From: Chloroflexota bacterium
GTDB taxonomy: Bacteria > Chloroflexota > Chloroflexia > Chloroflexales > Herpetosiphonaceae
Assembly (NCBI GenBank): GCA_020161265.1
Contig: JAIUOC010000006.1
Coordinates: forward strand, 124,001 to 188,000
DNA length: 64,000 bases
Direction of reading: 5' to 3'
Shown: piece by piece, positions 53,404-62,259 of the stretch
Position numbering within the stretch: position 1 is the stretch's first letter
Layout of the letters: each line of letters begins with the position of its first letter
Program-made: the position numbers and the translations under genes
Notes under the pieces: model-generated
Database searches by the model: none
Seen by the model: only the letters and a program-made list of their open reading frames with translations
What the model was told of the DNA's origin: nothing

Positions 53404-54392
53404 CGTTGAGCCACTTAGCAACTGAAGACGTGTTTGTTGTTGAACGCAATGACGCGGATTTTCGGGCTGGTCAGGGGATGACCAAAGGCTTGGGAATTGT
53501 GTTTCGCAAATTCCGCAAAGCTTTGTTTGGCAAACCCAACAGCGACCGCGCCGATACCGAAGGCCAATTCAATGTGCAATATCCCGAAGAGCGGCTGGTG
53601 CTGCCTGAAGCTTATCGCAACATGCCAATTTTGCTCTACGATGATGCAACTGGCCATGAATTGTGTACTTCATGTTTCCAATGTGAGCGGATCTGCCCGC
53701 CACAGGTGATTCACATTACCCAAGCGAAAGATCCAGCAACTGGTAAGCCAGTTCCAGCCGCTGCCAACTTTGTGTTGGAATATGACACCTGTATGTCGTG
53801 TGGCTACTGTGCCGAAGTTTGTCCATTTGATGCAATCAAAATGGACCATGATTTTGAATTATCAACCGGCAACCACCCAGAGCTTGATGTGAACTACGAC
53901 CGTTTGTTGCGCCCAATCTCGTATTACGAAGCGATTGCGCCAACCATGTGGTCGGATGTCAAAGAACAAGCCATGAAGAAGTTGCAAAACAATATCAAAC
54001 GCCGCCCAGGCGCGATTGGCCGCGACCATGGCCAAAAGGTCAAGGGTGGTGCTGCGGTTGCCGTTGCTGCAACTCCCGTAGCAGGCGCAGCGCCAGCCGC
54101 TGCCGCTAAGCCACGTGGCCCTGTGGCAGCAATTGGCAAAAACATGCCAGAAGAAAAAGTTGCCAAGCTGATTTCAATTCGTGCTGCCAACGCTGCGAAG
54201 CGTGGTGGTGGCGATGCAGCTGCTGCGCCAGTCGCTGAAGCTGCGCCAATTGTGGAAACAGTTGTTGATACGCCAGCAGCCAGCGCCGCGCCAAGTGGCC
54301 CAGTTGCCGCGATTGGTCAGAACATGTCGGAAGACAAACGTGCCAAGCTTGAGGCAATTCGCGCTGCGAAACGTGCCCAACGAGGAGAATAA
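53400..54392 (+). CDS. nuoI: NADH-quinone oxidoreductase subunit I with repeated C-terminal tail
   Basis: Carries two [4Fe-4S] clusters in [13 protein letters not shown] and [13 protein letters not shown]. At 330 residues it is far longer than usual (about 160-200): after residue 200 comes an Ala/Pro-rich tail with two copies of [14 protein letters not shown] / [14 protein letters not shown] followed by AKL-x-x-IRAA and a basic end. The tail is low-complexity and likely flexible. ATGA overlap with nuoD. Function of the tail is unknown. I see no homologue of it elsewhere in the window. Confidence 0.93.
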   Translation: MTLSHLATEDVFVVERNDADFRAGQGMTKGLGIVFRKFRKALFGKPNSDRADTEGQFNVQYPEERLVLPEAYRNMPILLYDDATGHELCTSCFQCERICPPQVIHITQAKDPATGKPVPAAANFVLEYDTCMSCGYCAEVCPFDAIKMDHDFELSTGNHPELDVNYDRLLRPISYYEAIAPTMWSDVKEQAMKKLQNNIKRRPGAIGRDHGQKVKGGAAVAVAATPVAGAAPAAAAKPRGPVAAIGKNMPEEKVAKLISIRAANAAKRGGGDAAAAPVAEAAPIVETVVDTPAASAAPSGPVAAIGQNMSEDKRAKLEAIRAAKRAQRGE

Positions 54393-54395
54393 TCG

Positions 54396-55637
54396 ATGGC
54401 TGATGCACTAACACAACTAGGCTTTGCATCATGGCTGAGTGTTCTGATTGCCAGCATCATTAAAGTAACCCTCATTCTCGTGGGCGGTTCGGTTGGCATG
54501 ATGTTCCTGACGTGGTATGAACGCCGCGCTATTTCGTATATGCAAGACCGCCGCGGCCCCAACCGCGTTGGTCCTCAAGGGTTGTTGCAGCCAATTTCCG
54601 AAGCGATCAAAACGATGACCAAGGAAGATGCAACGCCCCGTGAAGCAGATAGAATTGTGCACTTTTTGGCTCCAGTGGTGATGCTGGGGGCAACCGTGCT
54701 TTCGTTTGCGGTTATTCCGTGGGGCCGAATGTTCCCCGTCGATTTGAACGCAGCGGTATTGTTTGTGATCGCCACTGGCGGTTTGCACAGCATTGGCATG
54801 ATGATGGCTGGTTGGGGTTCCAACAACAAATTTGCCTTGCTGGGGGGGATGCGCGGGGTTGCGCAATTGATCAGCTATGAAATTCCCCAAGTTATGGCGA
54901 TTATCCCCGTGGTATTGATGACTGGCTCGATGTCGCTGCAAAAGATTGTCGAAGCGCAAAATGACTTTGCGGGCTTGGGCTGGTATGTCTTCTCACCAGT
55001 GGGTTTGTTGGGCTTTGCCTTGTTCTTCACGGCCAGCTTAGCCGAAGGCGAACGCACACCCTTCGATATTCCTGAAGCCGACTCAGAAATTATTGCAGGC
55101 TATATGACTGAATATAGCGGCATGAAGTTTGCGGTTTTCTATCTCTCAAACTACATGAGCAACTTAGCCGTCTGTTTTATCACCGCGACCCTCTACCTTG
55201 GTGGTGGCAACGGGCCTGGGGTTGATGCGCTGGGTGGCTTTGCTGGTGGTTTGCTTTCATTAATCTACTTCCTGCTCAAGTCCTTCGCGTTGTTCTTTAT
55301 CATGGTCTTGATCCGTGCGACAGTACCACGTTTGCGGGTTGACCAACTGATGGGCTTTGCTTGGAAGTTCTTGCTGCCCTTGGTATTGGTCAACATTCTC
55401 AGCGCCTCGTTCTGGGTAGCGCTGCTGCGCTGGGATCAACAATGGCCGAAATTGACCGAGTGGTTTGGTGCACCAAGCACTGCTGATGCCACCAATTGGG
55501 GGCGTTTGGCAATTGCCGTGGGGCTGACCCTCTTGATCAATGCTGGGGCTGTCGCGCTGATTATGCGCCTGACCAACCGCAACGTCCAGAAACACTTATA
55601 CACAACCGATGAAGAACTTGCTCTTGGATTATCGTAA
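54396..55637 (+). CDS. nuoH: NADH-quinone oxidoreductase subunit H
   Basis: Membrane subunit at the quinone entrance with about nine helices. ERRAISYMQDRRGPNRVGPQG (split) and ERTPFDIPEADSEI are hallmark stretches. 413 residues, somewhat longer than typical because of loops near its C-terminus (QQWPKLTEWFG). It is placed before nuoJ. Confidence 0.96.
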   Translation: MADALTQLGFASWLSVLIASIIKVTLILVGGSVGMMFLTWYERRAISYMQDRRGPNRVGPQGLLQPISEAIKTMTKEDATPREADRIVHFLAPVVMLGATVLSFAVIPWGRMFPVDLNAAVLFVIATGGLHSIGMMMAGWGSNNKFALLGGMRGVAQLISYEIPQVMAIIPVVLMTGSMSLQKIVEAQNDFAGLGWYVFSPVGLLGFALFFTASLAEGERTPFDIPEADSEIIAGYMTEYSGMKFAVFYLSNYMSNLAVCFITATLYLGGGNGPGVDALGGFAGGLLSLIYFLLKSFALFFIMVLIRATVPRLRVDQLMGFAWKFLLPLVLVNILSASFWVALLRWDQQWPKLTEWFGAPSTADATNWGRLAIAVGLTLLINAGAVALIMRLTNRNVQKHLYTTDEELALGLS

Positions 55638-55696
55638 AAGCGCAAGCGTGAAGGATGGGGCGATTGCTCCATCCTTCATACGGAAGGACTAGCTTG

Positions 55697-56383
55697 ATGA
55701 ACCCGATTGCGGTAGGTGTTTTTATTGTTATCGCCCTGTTGACGCTCGGTTCGGGCATTATGGTCGTGACAGTCAGAAACATCATCCACTCAGCATTATG
55801 GCTGATTGCCTCGTTTATCGGGGTGGCAGCGCTCTATTTGCTGATGGAAGCTGAATTTTTAGCAGTTGTCCAGATTTTGGTCTATGCGGGGGCTGTTTCA
55901 ATCCTCGTTTTGTTTGCTATCATGCTCACACGCCAAGTTACTGGTGAAGGTGTGCGCGTGGTGTTTGAGCGCTGGTGGGTAGCCCTGTTGATTGCCTTGG
56001 GGCTATTCGGAGTGATTGTGCCAACACTCTGGCAGCATGGCTCAACTTGGGAAGAAGCTTCGAAACTGGCTCAAGTTGGCCCAGCTCCGGTTGAAGGGGT
56101 TGCGGCTAGCTTGCAAGTTGCGACCGCTACCGAGATTGGGCGCTCGTTTATGGGTGAATACCTCTTGCCTTTTGAAGTTGTTTCAATTTTGTTGTTGATG
56201 GCTTTGATTGGGGCGATTGTAATTGCCTATGAAGAACGAACTCGCCGCCGCCGTGTGCTGACCTTGGCTGAAGAGATTGCGTTGAAAAAACGTGGGATTG
56301 TCGAGCCTCGTGACGCTGAAGGTGCGGTTATGCCGCGTGAGGCTGAAGGCGCGGCTATTCTGCTCGATTCCGAACAGGCATAA
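55697..56383 (+). CDS. nuoJ: NADH-quinone oxidoreductase subunit J
   Basis: Membrane subunit with five helices; the third helix segment LVYAGAVSILVLFAIML is typical. I start at ATG 55697; the longer frame from 55655 adds unrelated residues. GGAAGGA lies 10 bases before it. The C-terminus is a long charged tail (PRDAEGAVMPREAEG). Confidence 0.94.
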   Translation: MNPIAVGVFIVIALLTLGSGIMVVTVRNIIHSALWLIASFIGVAALYLLMEAEFLAVVQILVYAGAVSILVLFAIMLTRQVTGEGVRVVFERWWVALLIALGLFGVIVPTLWQHGSTWEEASKLAQVGPAPVEGVAASLQVATATEIGRSFMGEYLLPFEVVSILLLMALIGAIVIAYEERTRRRRVLTLAEEIALKKRGIVEPRDAEGAVMPREAEGAAILLDSEQA

Positions 56384-56393
56384 GGAGAAAACG

Positions 56394-56711
56394 ATGGTTG
56401 GTTCTGTCCCATTAGTGTGGGTGCTTACCCTCGCTGCCGGATTGTTCTGCATCGGCCTGTTTGGGGCGCTCTCGCGGCGCAACATCGTGGGGATGCTGAT
56501 GGGGATTGAGTTGATGTTGAATTCAGTTAACATTAACTTAGTCGCTTTCTGGCGCTACCTACAACCAACGGGCACAGCGGGCTTGATCTTTGCAATTTTT
56601 ACCATCGCAGTTGCCGCTGCTGAAGTGGCGGTTGGTTTGGCAATGGTGATTGCAATCTATCGTGCTCGCCTGACGATTAACGCTGACGAAATAGATACAC
56701 TTAAAGGATAG
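56394..56711 (+). CDS. nuoK: NADH-quinone oxidoreductase subunit K
   Basis: A 105-residue, three-helix antiporter-like subunit with the conserved Glu in GIELMLNSVN and AAAEVAVGLA. I start at ATG 56394, with AAGGAGAAAACG before it, because the longer frame from 56292 runs through the end of nuoJ. Confidence 0.95.
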   Translation: MVGSVPLVWVLTLAAGLFCIGLFGALSRRNIVGMLMGIELMLNSVNINLVAFWRYLQPTGTAGLIFAIFTIAVAAAEVAVGLAMVIAIYRARLTINADEIDTLKG

Positions 56712-56791
56712 TGACGCATTGCAAAGGCCGGCGAGAGTGGAAACCACTTTGACCACCCTTTGTAATTCGTCTCGAAGTAGGGGACTGATCA

Positions 56792-59005
56792 ATGCCGTTT
56801 TTTGATCTTGCGTGGTTGATTCCGCTGCTGCCATTGGCAGCATTTGTGTTGATCACCCTCGTGCCACCGATTGGGCGCTCGCGCAAAGCGTCGTATACCA
56901 CGGCGTTAGTCTTGCTTGGCCTGGCTACGGTGATTGCCTGGGGTGTTTTGGCACAATCGATCAGCGAAGGATTCCCTAATGCACCATTGGTTGCTGCAGC
57001 TAGCCAAGAACCGGCTAGCGAAGCTGCCGCTGAAGGTGGCCATGCGGAAACCGCAATTCCAACATTTGGGAATTTCTATGCTAAATCGTTTGCATGGGCA
57101 CCAGATGGCTCTGGGTTTTTTAACTTTGGCTATCGCTTAGATGGTGCTACGGTGCTGATGTTGGCAATGGTAACGCTGGCTGCATGGTGTATTCACCTCT
57201 TCTCAGTGGGCTATATGGCTCACGATGAATTCCCCGCAGGCCACCAACGCCAATCGCGCTTCTTCTCCTATATTGCGTTATTTACCGCTTCGATGTTGGG
57301 AATGACGCTGGCAGATAACTTATTGCTGTTCTTTATCTGCTGGGAGTTGATGGGTCTGTGTTCGTTCTTGTTGATTGGTTTCTGGTTCTTCAAGCCTTCG
57401 GCTCGCGAAGCTGCCAAAAAAGCCTTTATTACCACCCGGATTGGTGATGTGGGCATGATGTTGGGGATGATGTACATCTACAACAAGGCTGGCTCGTTGA
57501 CCTTCGGCCACGAATCAGGCCAAATCTACAACGGCGAATTTTTGGAAAGCATCAAAACTGCGACTAGTTTGATTCCTGGAATTAGCGCTGCTTCATTGAT
57601 GGCGGGCTTAGTGTTTCTTGGCACGGTTGGCAAATCGGCGCAGTTTCCGCTGCACGTTTGGTTGCCCGATGCAATGGAAGGCCCAACGCCAGTTTCAGCG
57701 CTGATTCACGCTGCGACTATGGTTGCGGCTGGGGTGTTCTTGGTCATTCGCACCTTCCCAATCTTTGCGGTCAGCGAAGTGTTGCCAGTGGTCGCCTTTA
57801 TTGGCGCATTCACGGCCTTGTTCGCAGCCCTGATTGCGGTGGCGCAATATGACATCAAGCGCATTCTGGCCTTCTCGACCTTATCGCAGCTTGGTTTCAT
57901 GGTGGCGGCACTGGGGATTGGCGCTTGGGTTGCAGCCTTGTTCCACTTGCTGACCCACGCTTTCTTCAAAGCACTCTTGTTCCTTGGCTCTGGCTCGGTG
58001 ATCCACGGGATGGAAGCGACCGTTGGCCATGATCCAGATAAAGCCCAAGATATTCGCAACATGGGTACCTTGCGCAAATTCATGCCAGTAACCTTCTTGA
58101 CCTATATGGCAGGCTACTTGGCCTTGGTTGGGATTTTCCCCTTCGCTGGATTCTGGTCGAAGGATGAAATTATTCTTGATGCCTTCATCAATCACCACTA
58201 TGTGATTTATGGCGTGCTGACTGCCGCTGCCTTCTTGACGGCGTTCTATATGACCCGCCAAATTGCGGTGGTGTTCTTTGGCAAGTTCCGTGGTTACGAA
58301 CCACGTAAAGCTGCCCACGCTGCGGCTCATGGTCACGACGATCACGGTCATGGCGACCACGACGATCATCACCATCATCACGAAGCGCATGATCCACACG
58401 AATCGCCACGCTCGATGACGACTCCGTTGATCATTTTGAGCTTGTTTGCGGTTGGCGCAGGCTTTGTGAATGCAGGCTTGTTCTTTGGCATTCACTGGTT
58501 TAGCGATTATGTGAATCCAGGTGGTCATATTCCTACCCCTGATCCGATGGTGGCAGGAATTGCAACCGTGGTGGCATTAGTTGGGATTGGCTTAGGCTAT
58601 TTGACCTATCGCAATGCCTTCAAAAATGCCAACGATCGTGACCCCTTGGCTGGCGCTTTGGGGCCAATCTGGACATTATTAGAAAATCGCTTCTACATTG
58701 ACCAGATTTACGACAAGACCTTTATTGCCCTAACCTATGGCGCAGGCCACGTCATGAACTGGATCGACCGCCATGTGGTTGATCGGGTGGTCAACTTGAC
58801 TGGCTTGGTAACGCTATTTATTGGCCGCGTCAACTTCATCATCGACGACTTCTCGTTGAATACCGTCACCGACGATATTGGCGAAGGTACGATTATGGTG
58901 GGCGACGGTGTGCGTCAATCGGCCACGGGCAAAATTCAAGACTACGGTGCCTACATCTTTGGTGGCGTGGTGCTGTTGGCCTTGATTTATATGTATGCCT
59001 TCTAG
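56792..59005 (+). CDS. nuoL: NADH-quinone oxidoreductase subunit L, extended
   Basis: Distal proton-pumping subunit. WELMGLCSFLLIGFW, GKSAQFPLHVWLPDAMEGPTP and the Lys-bearing helices are characteristic. At 737 residues it is over 100 longer than usual: a His-rich cytoplasmic-type loop near residues 505-537 (HGHDDHGHGDHDD...) and a C-terminal lateral-helix region whose length, from the IDQIYDKTF motif to the end, is about 30 residues above the E. coli protein as I recall it. See findings. Confidence 0.95.
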   Translation: MPFFDLAWLIPLLPLAAFVLITLVPPIGRSRKASYTTALVLLGLATVIAWGVLAQSISEGFPNAPLVAAASQEPASEAAAEGGHAETAIPTFGNFYAKSFAWAPDGSGFFNFGYRLDGATVLMLAMVTLAAWCIHLFSVGYMAHDEFPAGHQRQSRFFSYIALFTASMLGMTLADNLLLFFICWELMGLCSFLLIGFWFFKPSAREAAKKAFITTRIGDVGMMLGMMYIYNKAGSLTFGHESGQIYNGEFLESIKTATSLIPGISAASLMAGLVFLGTVGKSAQFPLHVWLPDAMEGPTPVSALIHAATMVAAGVFLVIRTFPIFAVSEVLPVVAFIGAFTALFAALIAVAQYDIKRILAFSTLSQLGFMVAALGIGAWVAALFHLLTHAFFKALLFLGSGSVIHGMEATVGHDPDKAQDIRNMGTLRKFMPVTFLTYMAGYLALVGIFPFAGFWSKDEIILDAFINHHYVIYGVLTAAAFLTAFYMTRQIAVVFFGKFRGYEPRKAAHAAAHGHDDHGHGDHDDHHHHHEAHDPHESPRSMTTPLIILSLFAVGAGFVNAGLFFGIHWFSDYVNPGGHIPTPDPMVAGIATVVALVGIGLGYLTYRNAFKNANDRDPLAGALGPIWTLLENRFYIDQIYDKTFIALTYGAGHVMNWIDRHVVDRVVNLTGLVTLFIGRVNFIIDDFSLNTVTDDIGEGTIMVGDGVRQSATGKIQDYGAYIFGGVVLLALIYMYAF

Positions 59006-59017
59006 GAGCGTGAGCGA

Positions 59018-60715
59018 ATGCTGAACGAATTTATCAAATTCAGTGATTGGAGCATCACCACGCTAATTGCCCTTTCGCCATTGGTGGGGATGTTGCTGGC
59101 CTTGGTATTCCCCAAGCCAGCCGAAAACAGCCGCACGATTGCTTGGGGGGTGTTTGCGTGGAGCTTGGTGCCACTCGGGCTCACGCTCTTCTTGTGGCTT
59201 AGCGGTGGGTTTAATCCAACTCTCGCTTCTGTCGCTGGCGATCAAGCCATGATCCAGCAAGTGGATCGGGTGCGCTGGGTTCCATTTTTCAACGCTGACT
59301 ATTTTGTTGGCCTTGATGGCCTGAACTTCCCGCTGGTGTTTTTGACCACAGCGTTAACGCCAGTCTGTATCTTGGCGGCCTTCCGCATCAAACATCGCCA
59401 AAACGTCTATTTGGCCTTGATGTTGTTGTTGGAATCGGCGATGTTGGGCTATTTCGTATCGCTCAACTTCTTGCTGTTGTTCCTGTTCTGGGAATTCAGC
59501 TTGGTGCCAATGTTCTTTATTATCAACAACTGGGGTGGTGAAAACCGCCGCTACGCCGCCTTCAAGTTCTTCGTGTATACGATGGCTGGCTCGGTAGCAA
59601 TGTTGTTGATCTTCGAATTTATCTATCTGGCAACTGGTACCTTCGATTTGGTGGTGCTCTCACGTTTGGGTCAGGGCTTGCCCGTTGATCCAGCCTTGCT
59701 TGCGCCAAAATTGGGTGCAGGCTACACCAGCGGCGCAACCTTGCAATCAATGTTGTTCAGCGCCGTCGAAGATATTGGTTTGACCAGCATTTTGGGCACA
59801 AGCAATGGTACTCCAGCAGCAATTGTCTTCTGGAGCATCTTCGTGGCCTTTGCGGTGAAATTGGCAGTTTGGCCATTGCACACCTGGCAGCCTGACACCT
59901 ACGAAAATGCCCCAACCAGTGGCTCGATGATTGTCTCAGCCGTGATGTCGAAGATGGGTGCGTATGGCATGATCCGCATTATGATTATGCTCTTCCCGCA
60001 ACAAACCAAATTCTTCGCGCCAGCCTTGGCAATCTTGGCTTTGGCCAGCATTTTGTTTGGTGCCTACGCTGGCTTGGCTCAAACCAACCTCAAGCGTTTG
60101 ATCGCCTATGCTTCGATTAACCACATGGGCTATGTTTTGCTTGGCTTGGCGGCAGTAGCTTCGGCAGCGCCCGAAAGTCTTGGCGACTTAGCCGTGAATA
60201 TTCGCGCCTCAGCAATGAATGGGGTGCAAGCACAGATGGTTGCCCACGGTTTCAGCACTGCCGCATTGTTCTTCCTCGCGGGCGAACTCTACGAACGGAC
60301 TGGCACGTACCAGCTTGATCAATTTGGTGGCTTGCGTAAAGTTATGCCAATTTTTGCTGGGATTATGGGCGTGGCGATGTTTGCCAACCTTGGATTACCT
60401 GGTTTGGCGGGCTTCGTCGGTGAATTCTTTATTTTCCGTGGCGCGTGGGGCACGCAGCCAGTAATCACCACAATTGCCGTGTTGGGCTTGATTGTGACTG
60501 CCTTGGTGCTGATCCGAATGTATCAAAAGATCTTCTACGGGCCAGTTAACCACAAGCTGACCAACTTGCCAGACATCAAAGTTGGTGATTGGGCCTTCAA
60601 CGTAACCCTACCGTTGATTATTGTACTGTTGGTGTTTGGGATTTTCCCCAAGCCACTGATGGATTTATCAAACTACGCAGCCACGGTGATGGCTCAGGTG
60701 TTTACAAACCTGTAA
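59018..60715 (+). CDS. nuoM: NADH-quinone oxidoreductase subunit M, copy 1
   Basis: Antiporter-like subunit with about 14 helices. FWEFSLVPMFFIINNWGG, KLAVWPLHTWQPDTYENAPT (split family motif), YASINHMGYVLLG and TNLKRLIAYAS mark it. 565 residues, with an insert of about 30-40 residues near 220-260. Starts 12 bases after nuoL. One of two nuoM genes in tandem, and clearly diverged from the second. Confidence 0.94.
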   Translation: MLNEFIKFSDWSITTLIALSPLVGMLLALVFPKPAENSRTIAWGVFAWSLVPLGLTLFLWLSGGFNPTLASVAGDQAMIQQVDRVRWVPFFNADYFVGLDGLNFPLVFLTTALTPVCILAAFRIKHRQNVYLALMLLLESAMLGYFVSLNFLLLFLFWEFSLVPMFFIINNWGGENRRYAAFKFFVYTMAGSVAMLLIFEFIYLATGTFDLVVLSRLGQGLPVDPALLAPKLGAGYTSGATLQSMLFSAVEDIGLTSILGTSNGTPAAIVFWSIFVAFAVKLAVWPLHTWQPDTYENAPTSGSMIVSAVMSKMGAYGMIRIMIMLFPQQTKFFAPALAILALASILFGAYAGLAQTNLKRLIAYASINHMGYVLLGLAAVASAAPESLGDLAVNIRASAMNGVQAQMVAHGFSTAALFFLAGELYERTGTYQLDQFGGLRKVMPIFAGIMGVAMFANLGLPGLAGFVGEFFIFRGAWGTQPVITTIAVLGLIVTALVLIRMYQKIFYGPVNHKLTNLPDIKVGDWAFNVTLPLIIVLLVFGIFPKPLMDLSNYAATVMAQVFTNL

Positions 60716-60733
60716 CGTGGACGGAGTTAAACG

Positions 60734-62248
60734 ATGCATTTGATCGAAAGTTTGCCAGCGGGCATTCCGTACCTGAGCCTCATCTGGTTGATTCCCTTAC
60801 TTGGGGCTTTGGTGATTATGTTTTTGCCCAAAGAGCAAAAACAAGCCATGCGGATTATCTCGGCAGTGGTTGCGACAATCTCGTTTGGCATCGCCTTGCT
60901 GGTCTTTTTTGCCTATGATCCCAATGCAACGGGCTATATGGGCACCAAGATGCAGTTTGTCGAAAAGCTAGATTGGGTTCCGCAGCTTGGCATGGCCTAT
61001 TTGGTTGGCGCTGATGGGATCAGCTTGCCCTTGCTTGTGTTGAATGGTTTGGTGATTTTCACTGGCACATTCATCTCATGGAATATCGAAGATCGGGTCA
61101 AGGAATATTTCGTCCTGCTGCTCTTGCTGGTGGTCGGCGTGTACGGCGTATTTATGGCGCTGGACTTGTTCCTGATGTTCGTGTTCTATGAATTGGCTGT
61201 GTTGCCAATGTACCTGCTGATCGGGATTTGGGGTTCGACGCGCAAAGAATATGGCGCGATGAAACTTACCATTTACTTGATGGTTGGTTCAGCAGCCTTG
61301 ATGATTGGGATGGTGGCGATTTACGTTGTGGGCGGTACCTTTAATATGGTCGAGCTTTCACAACGGGTATTCAGCCTCGAATTCCAAAAAATCTTCTTCT
61401 TGCCAGTGTTTGTTGGGTTTGCCGTGTTGGCGGGGATGTTCCCCTTCCATACCTGGTCGCCAACAGGTCACGTGGCTGCTCCCACAGCGGTTTCGATGCT
61501 CCACGCTGGGGTGTTGATGAAGCTGGGAGCCTATGGTGCATTACGGGCAGCGCTGTGGCTCATGCCAAACGGCGCACAATTCTGGTTGCCAGGTATTGCC
61601 GTGATGACCTTAATGAACGTCGTGTATGGGGCATCGATTGCGATGGTTCAGAAAGACTTCAAGTATGTGATCGGCTACTCATCGGTGAGCCACATGGGCT
61701 TGGTGATGTTGGCGCTGGCCTCAATGAACGAAACCGCACTCAACGGCGCAGTGATGCAAATGTTTGCCCACGGCGTAATGACCGCCTTGTTCTTTGCGGT
61801 GGTTGGTCGGATGGTCTATGAACGGACTCACACCCGCCAATTGCCTGAACTGGGTGGCTTGATGAAAGTTATGCCATTTGCCTTTGTGGTCTTCATTATT
61901 GCGAGTCTCTCGTCGATGGGGATGCCAGGCACGGCAGGCTTTATGGCCGAGTTCACGATCTTCACTGGCGTGATGAACCAATATCCCTTGGTGGCGGCAG
62001 TCGCAGCCTTGTCGATTCCAATTACTGCGGCCTATGTTTTGCGGGTTGGCTATATGGCGTTTATGGGCGAGGTCAAAGACCCGCACTACCATGATTTGCC
62101 ACCGCTGACTTGGCAAGAAAAATTCTCAGGCACAGTTTTGGCAATCGTCGTGGTTGGGGTTGGCTTATTCCCCAGCATCATCATGGACTACATTGCGACC
62201 GGTGTCCAGCCCATTGCCCAGCGCATGATTGATCTAGCAGGACGTTAG
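60734..62248 (+). CDS. nuoM: NADH-quinone oxidoreductase subunit M, copy 2
   Basis: A second NuoM-type subunit, 504 residues, with the family's FYELAVLPMYLLIGIWG, PFHTWSPTGHVAAPT, KFKYVIGYSSVSHMGLV-like segment and conserved Lys positions. It is more like ordinary NuoM than copy 1 in its loop lengths. Starts 18 bases after copy 1. A cluster with two NuoM copies and long NuoL is the 2M complex I pattern. Confidence 0.94.
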   Translation: MHLIESLPAGIPYLSLIWLIPLLGALVIMFLPKEQKQAMRIISAVVATISFGIALLVFFAYDPNATGYMGTKMQFVEKLDWVPQLGMAYLVGADGISLPLLVLNGLVIFTGTFISWNIEDRVKEYFVLLLLLVVGVYGVFMALDLFLMFVFYELAVLPMYLLIGIWGSTRKEYGAMKLTIYLMVGSAALMIGMVAIYVVGGTFNMVELSQRVFSLEFQKIFFLPVFVGFAVLAGMFPFHTWSPTGHVAAPTAVSMLHAGVLMKLGAYGALRAALWLMPNGAQFWLPGIAVMTLMNVVYGASIAMVQKDFKYVIGYSSVSHMGLVMLALASMNETALNGAVMQMFAHGVMTALFFAVVGRMVYERTHTRQLPELGGLMKVMPFAFVVFIIASLSSMGMPGTAGFMAEFTIFTGVMNQYPLVAAVAALSIPITAAYVLRVGYMAFMGEVKDPHYHDLPPLTWQEKFSGTVLAIVVVGVGLFPSIIMDYIATGVQPIAQRMIDLAGR

Positions 62249-62259
62249 GGAGGAATGAC

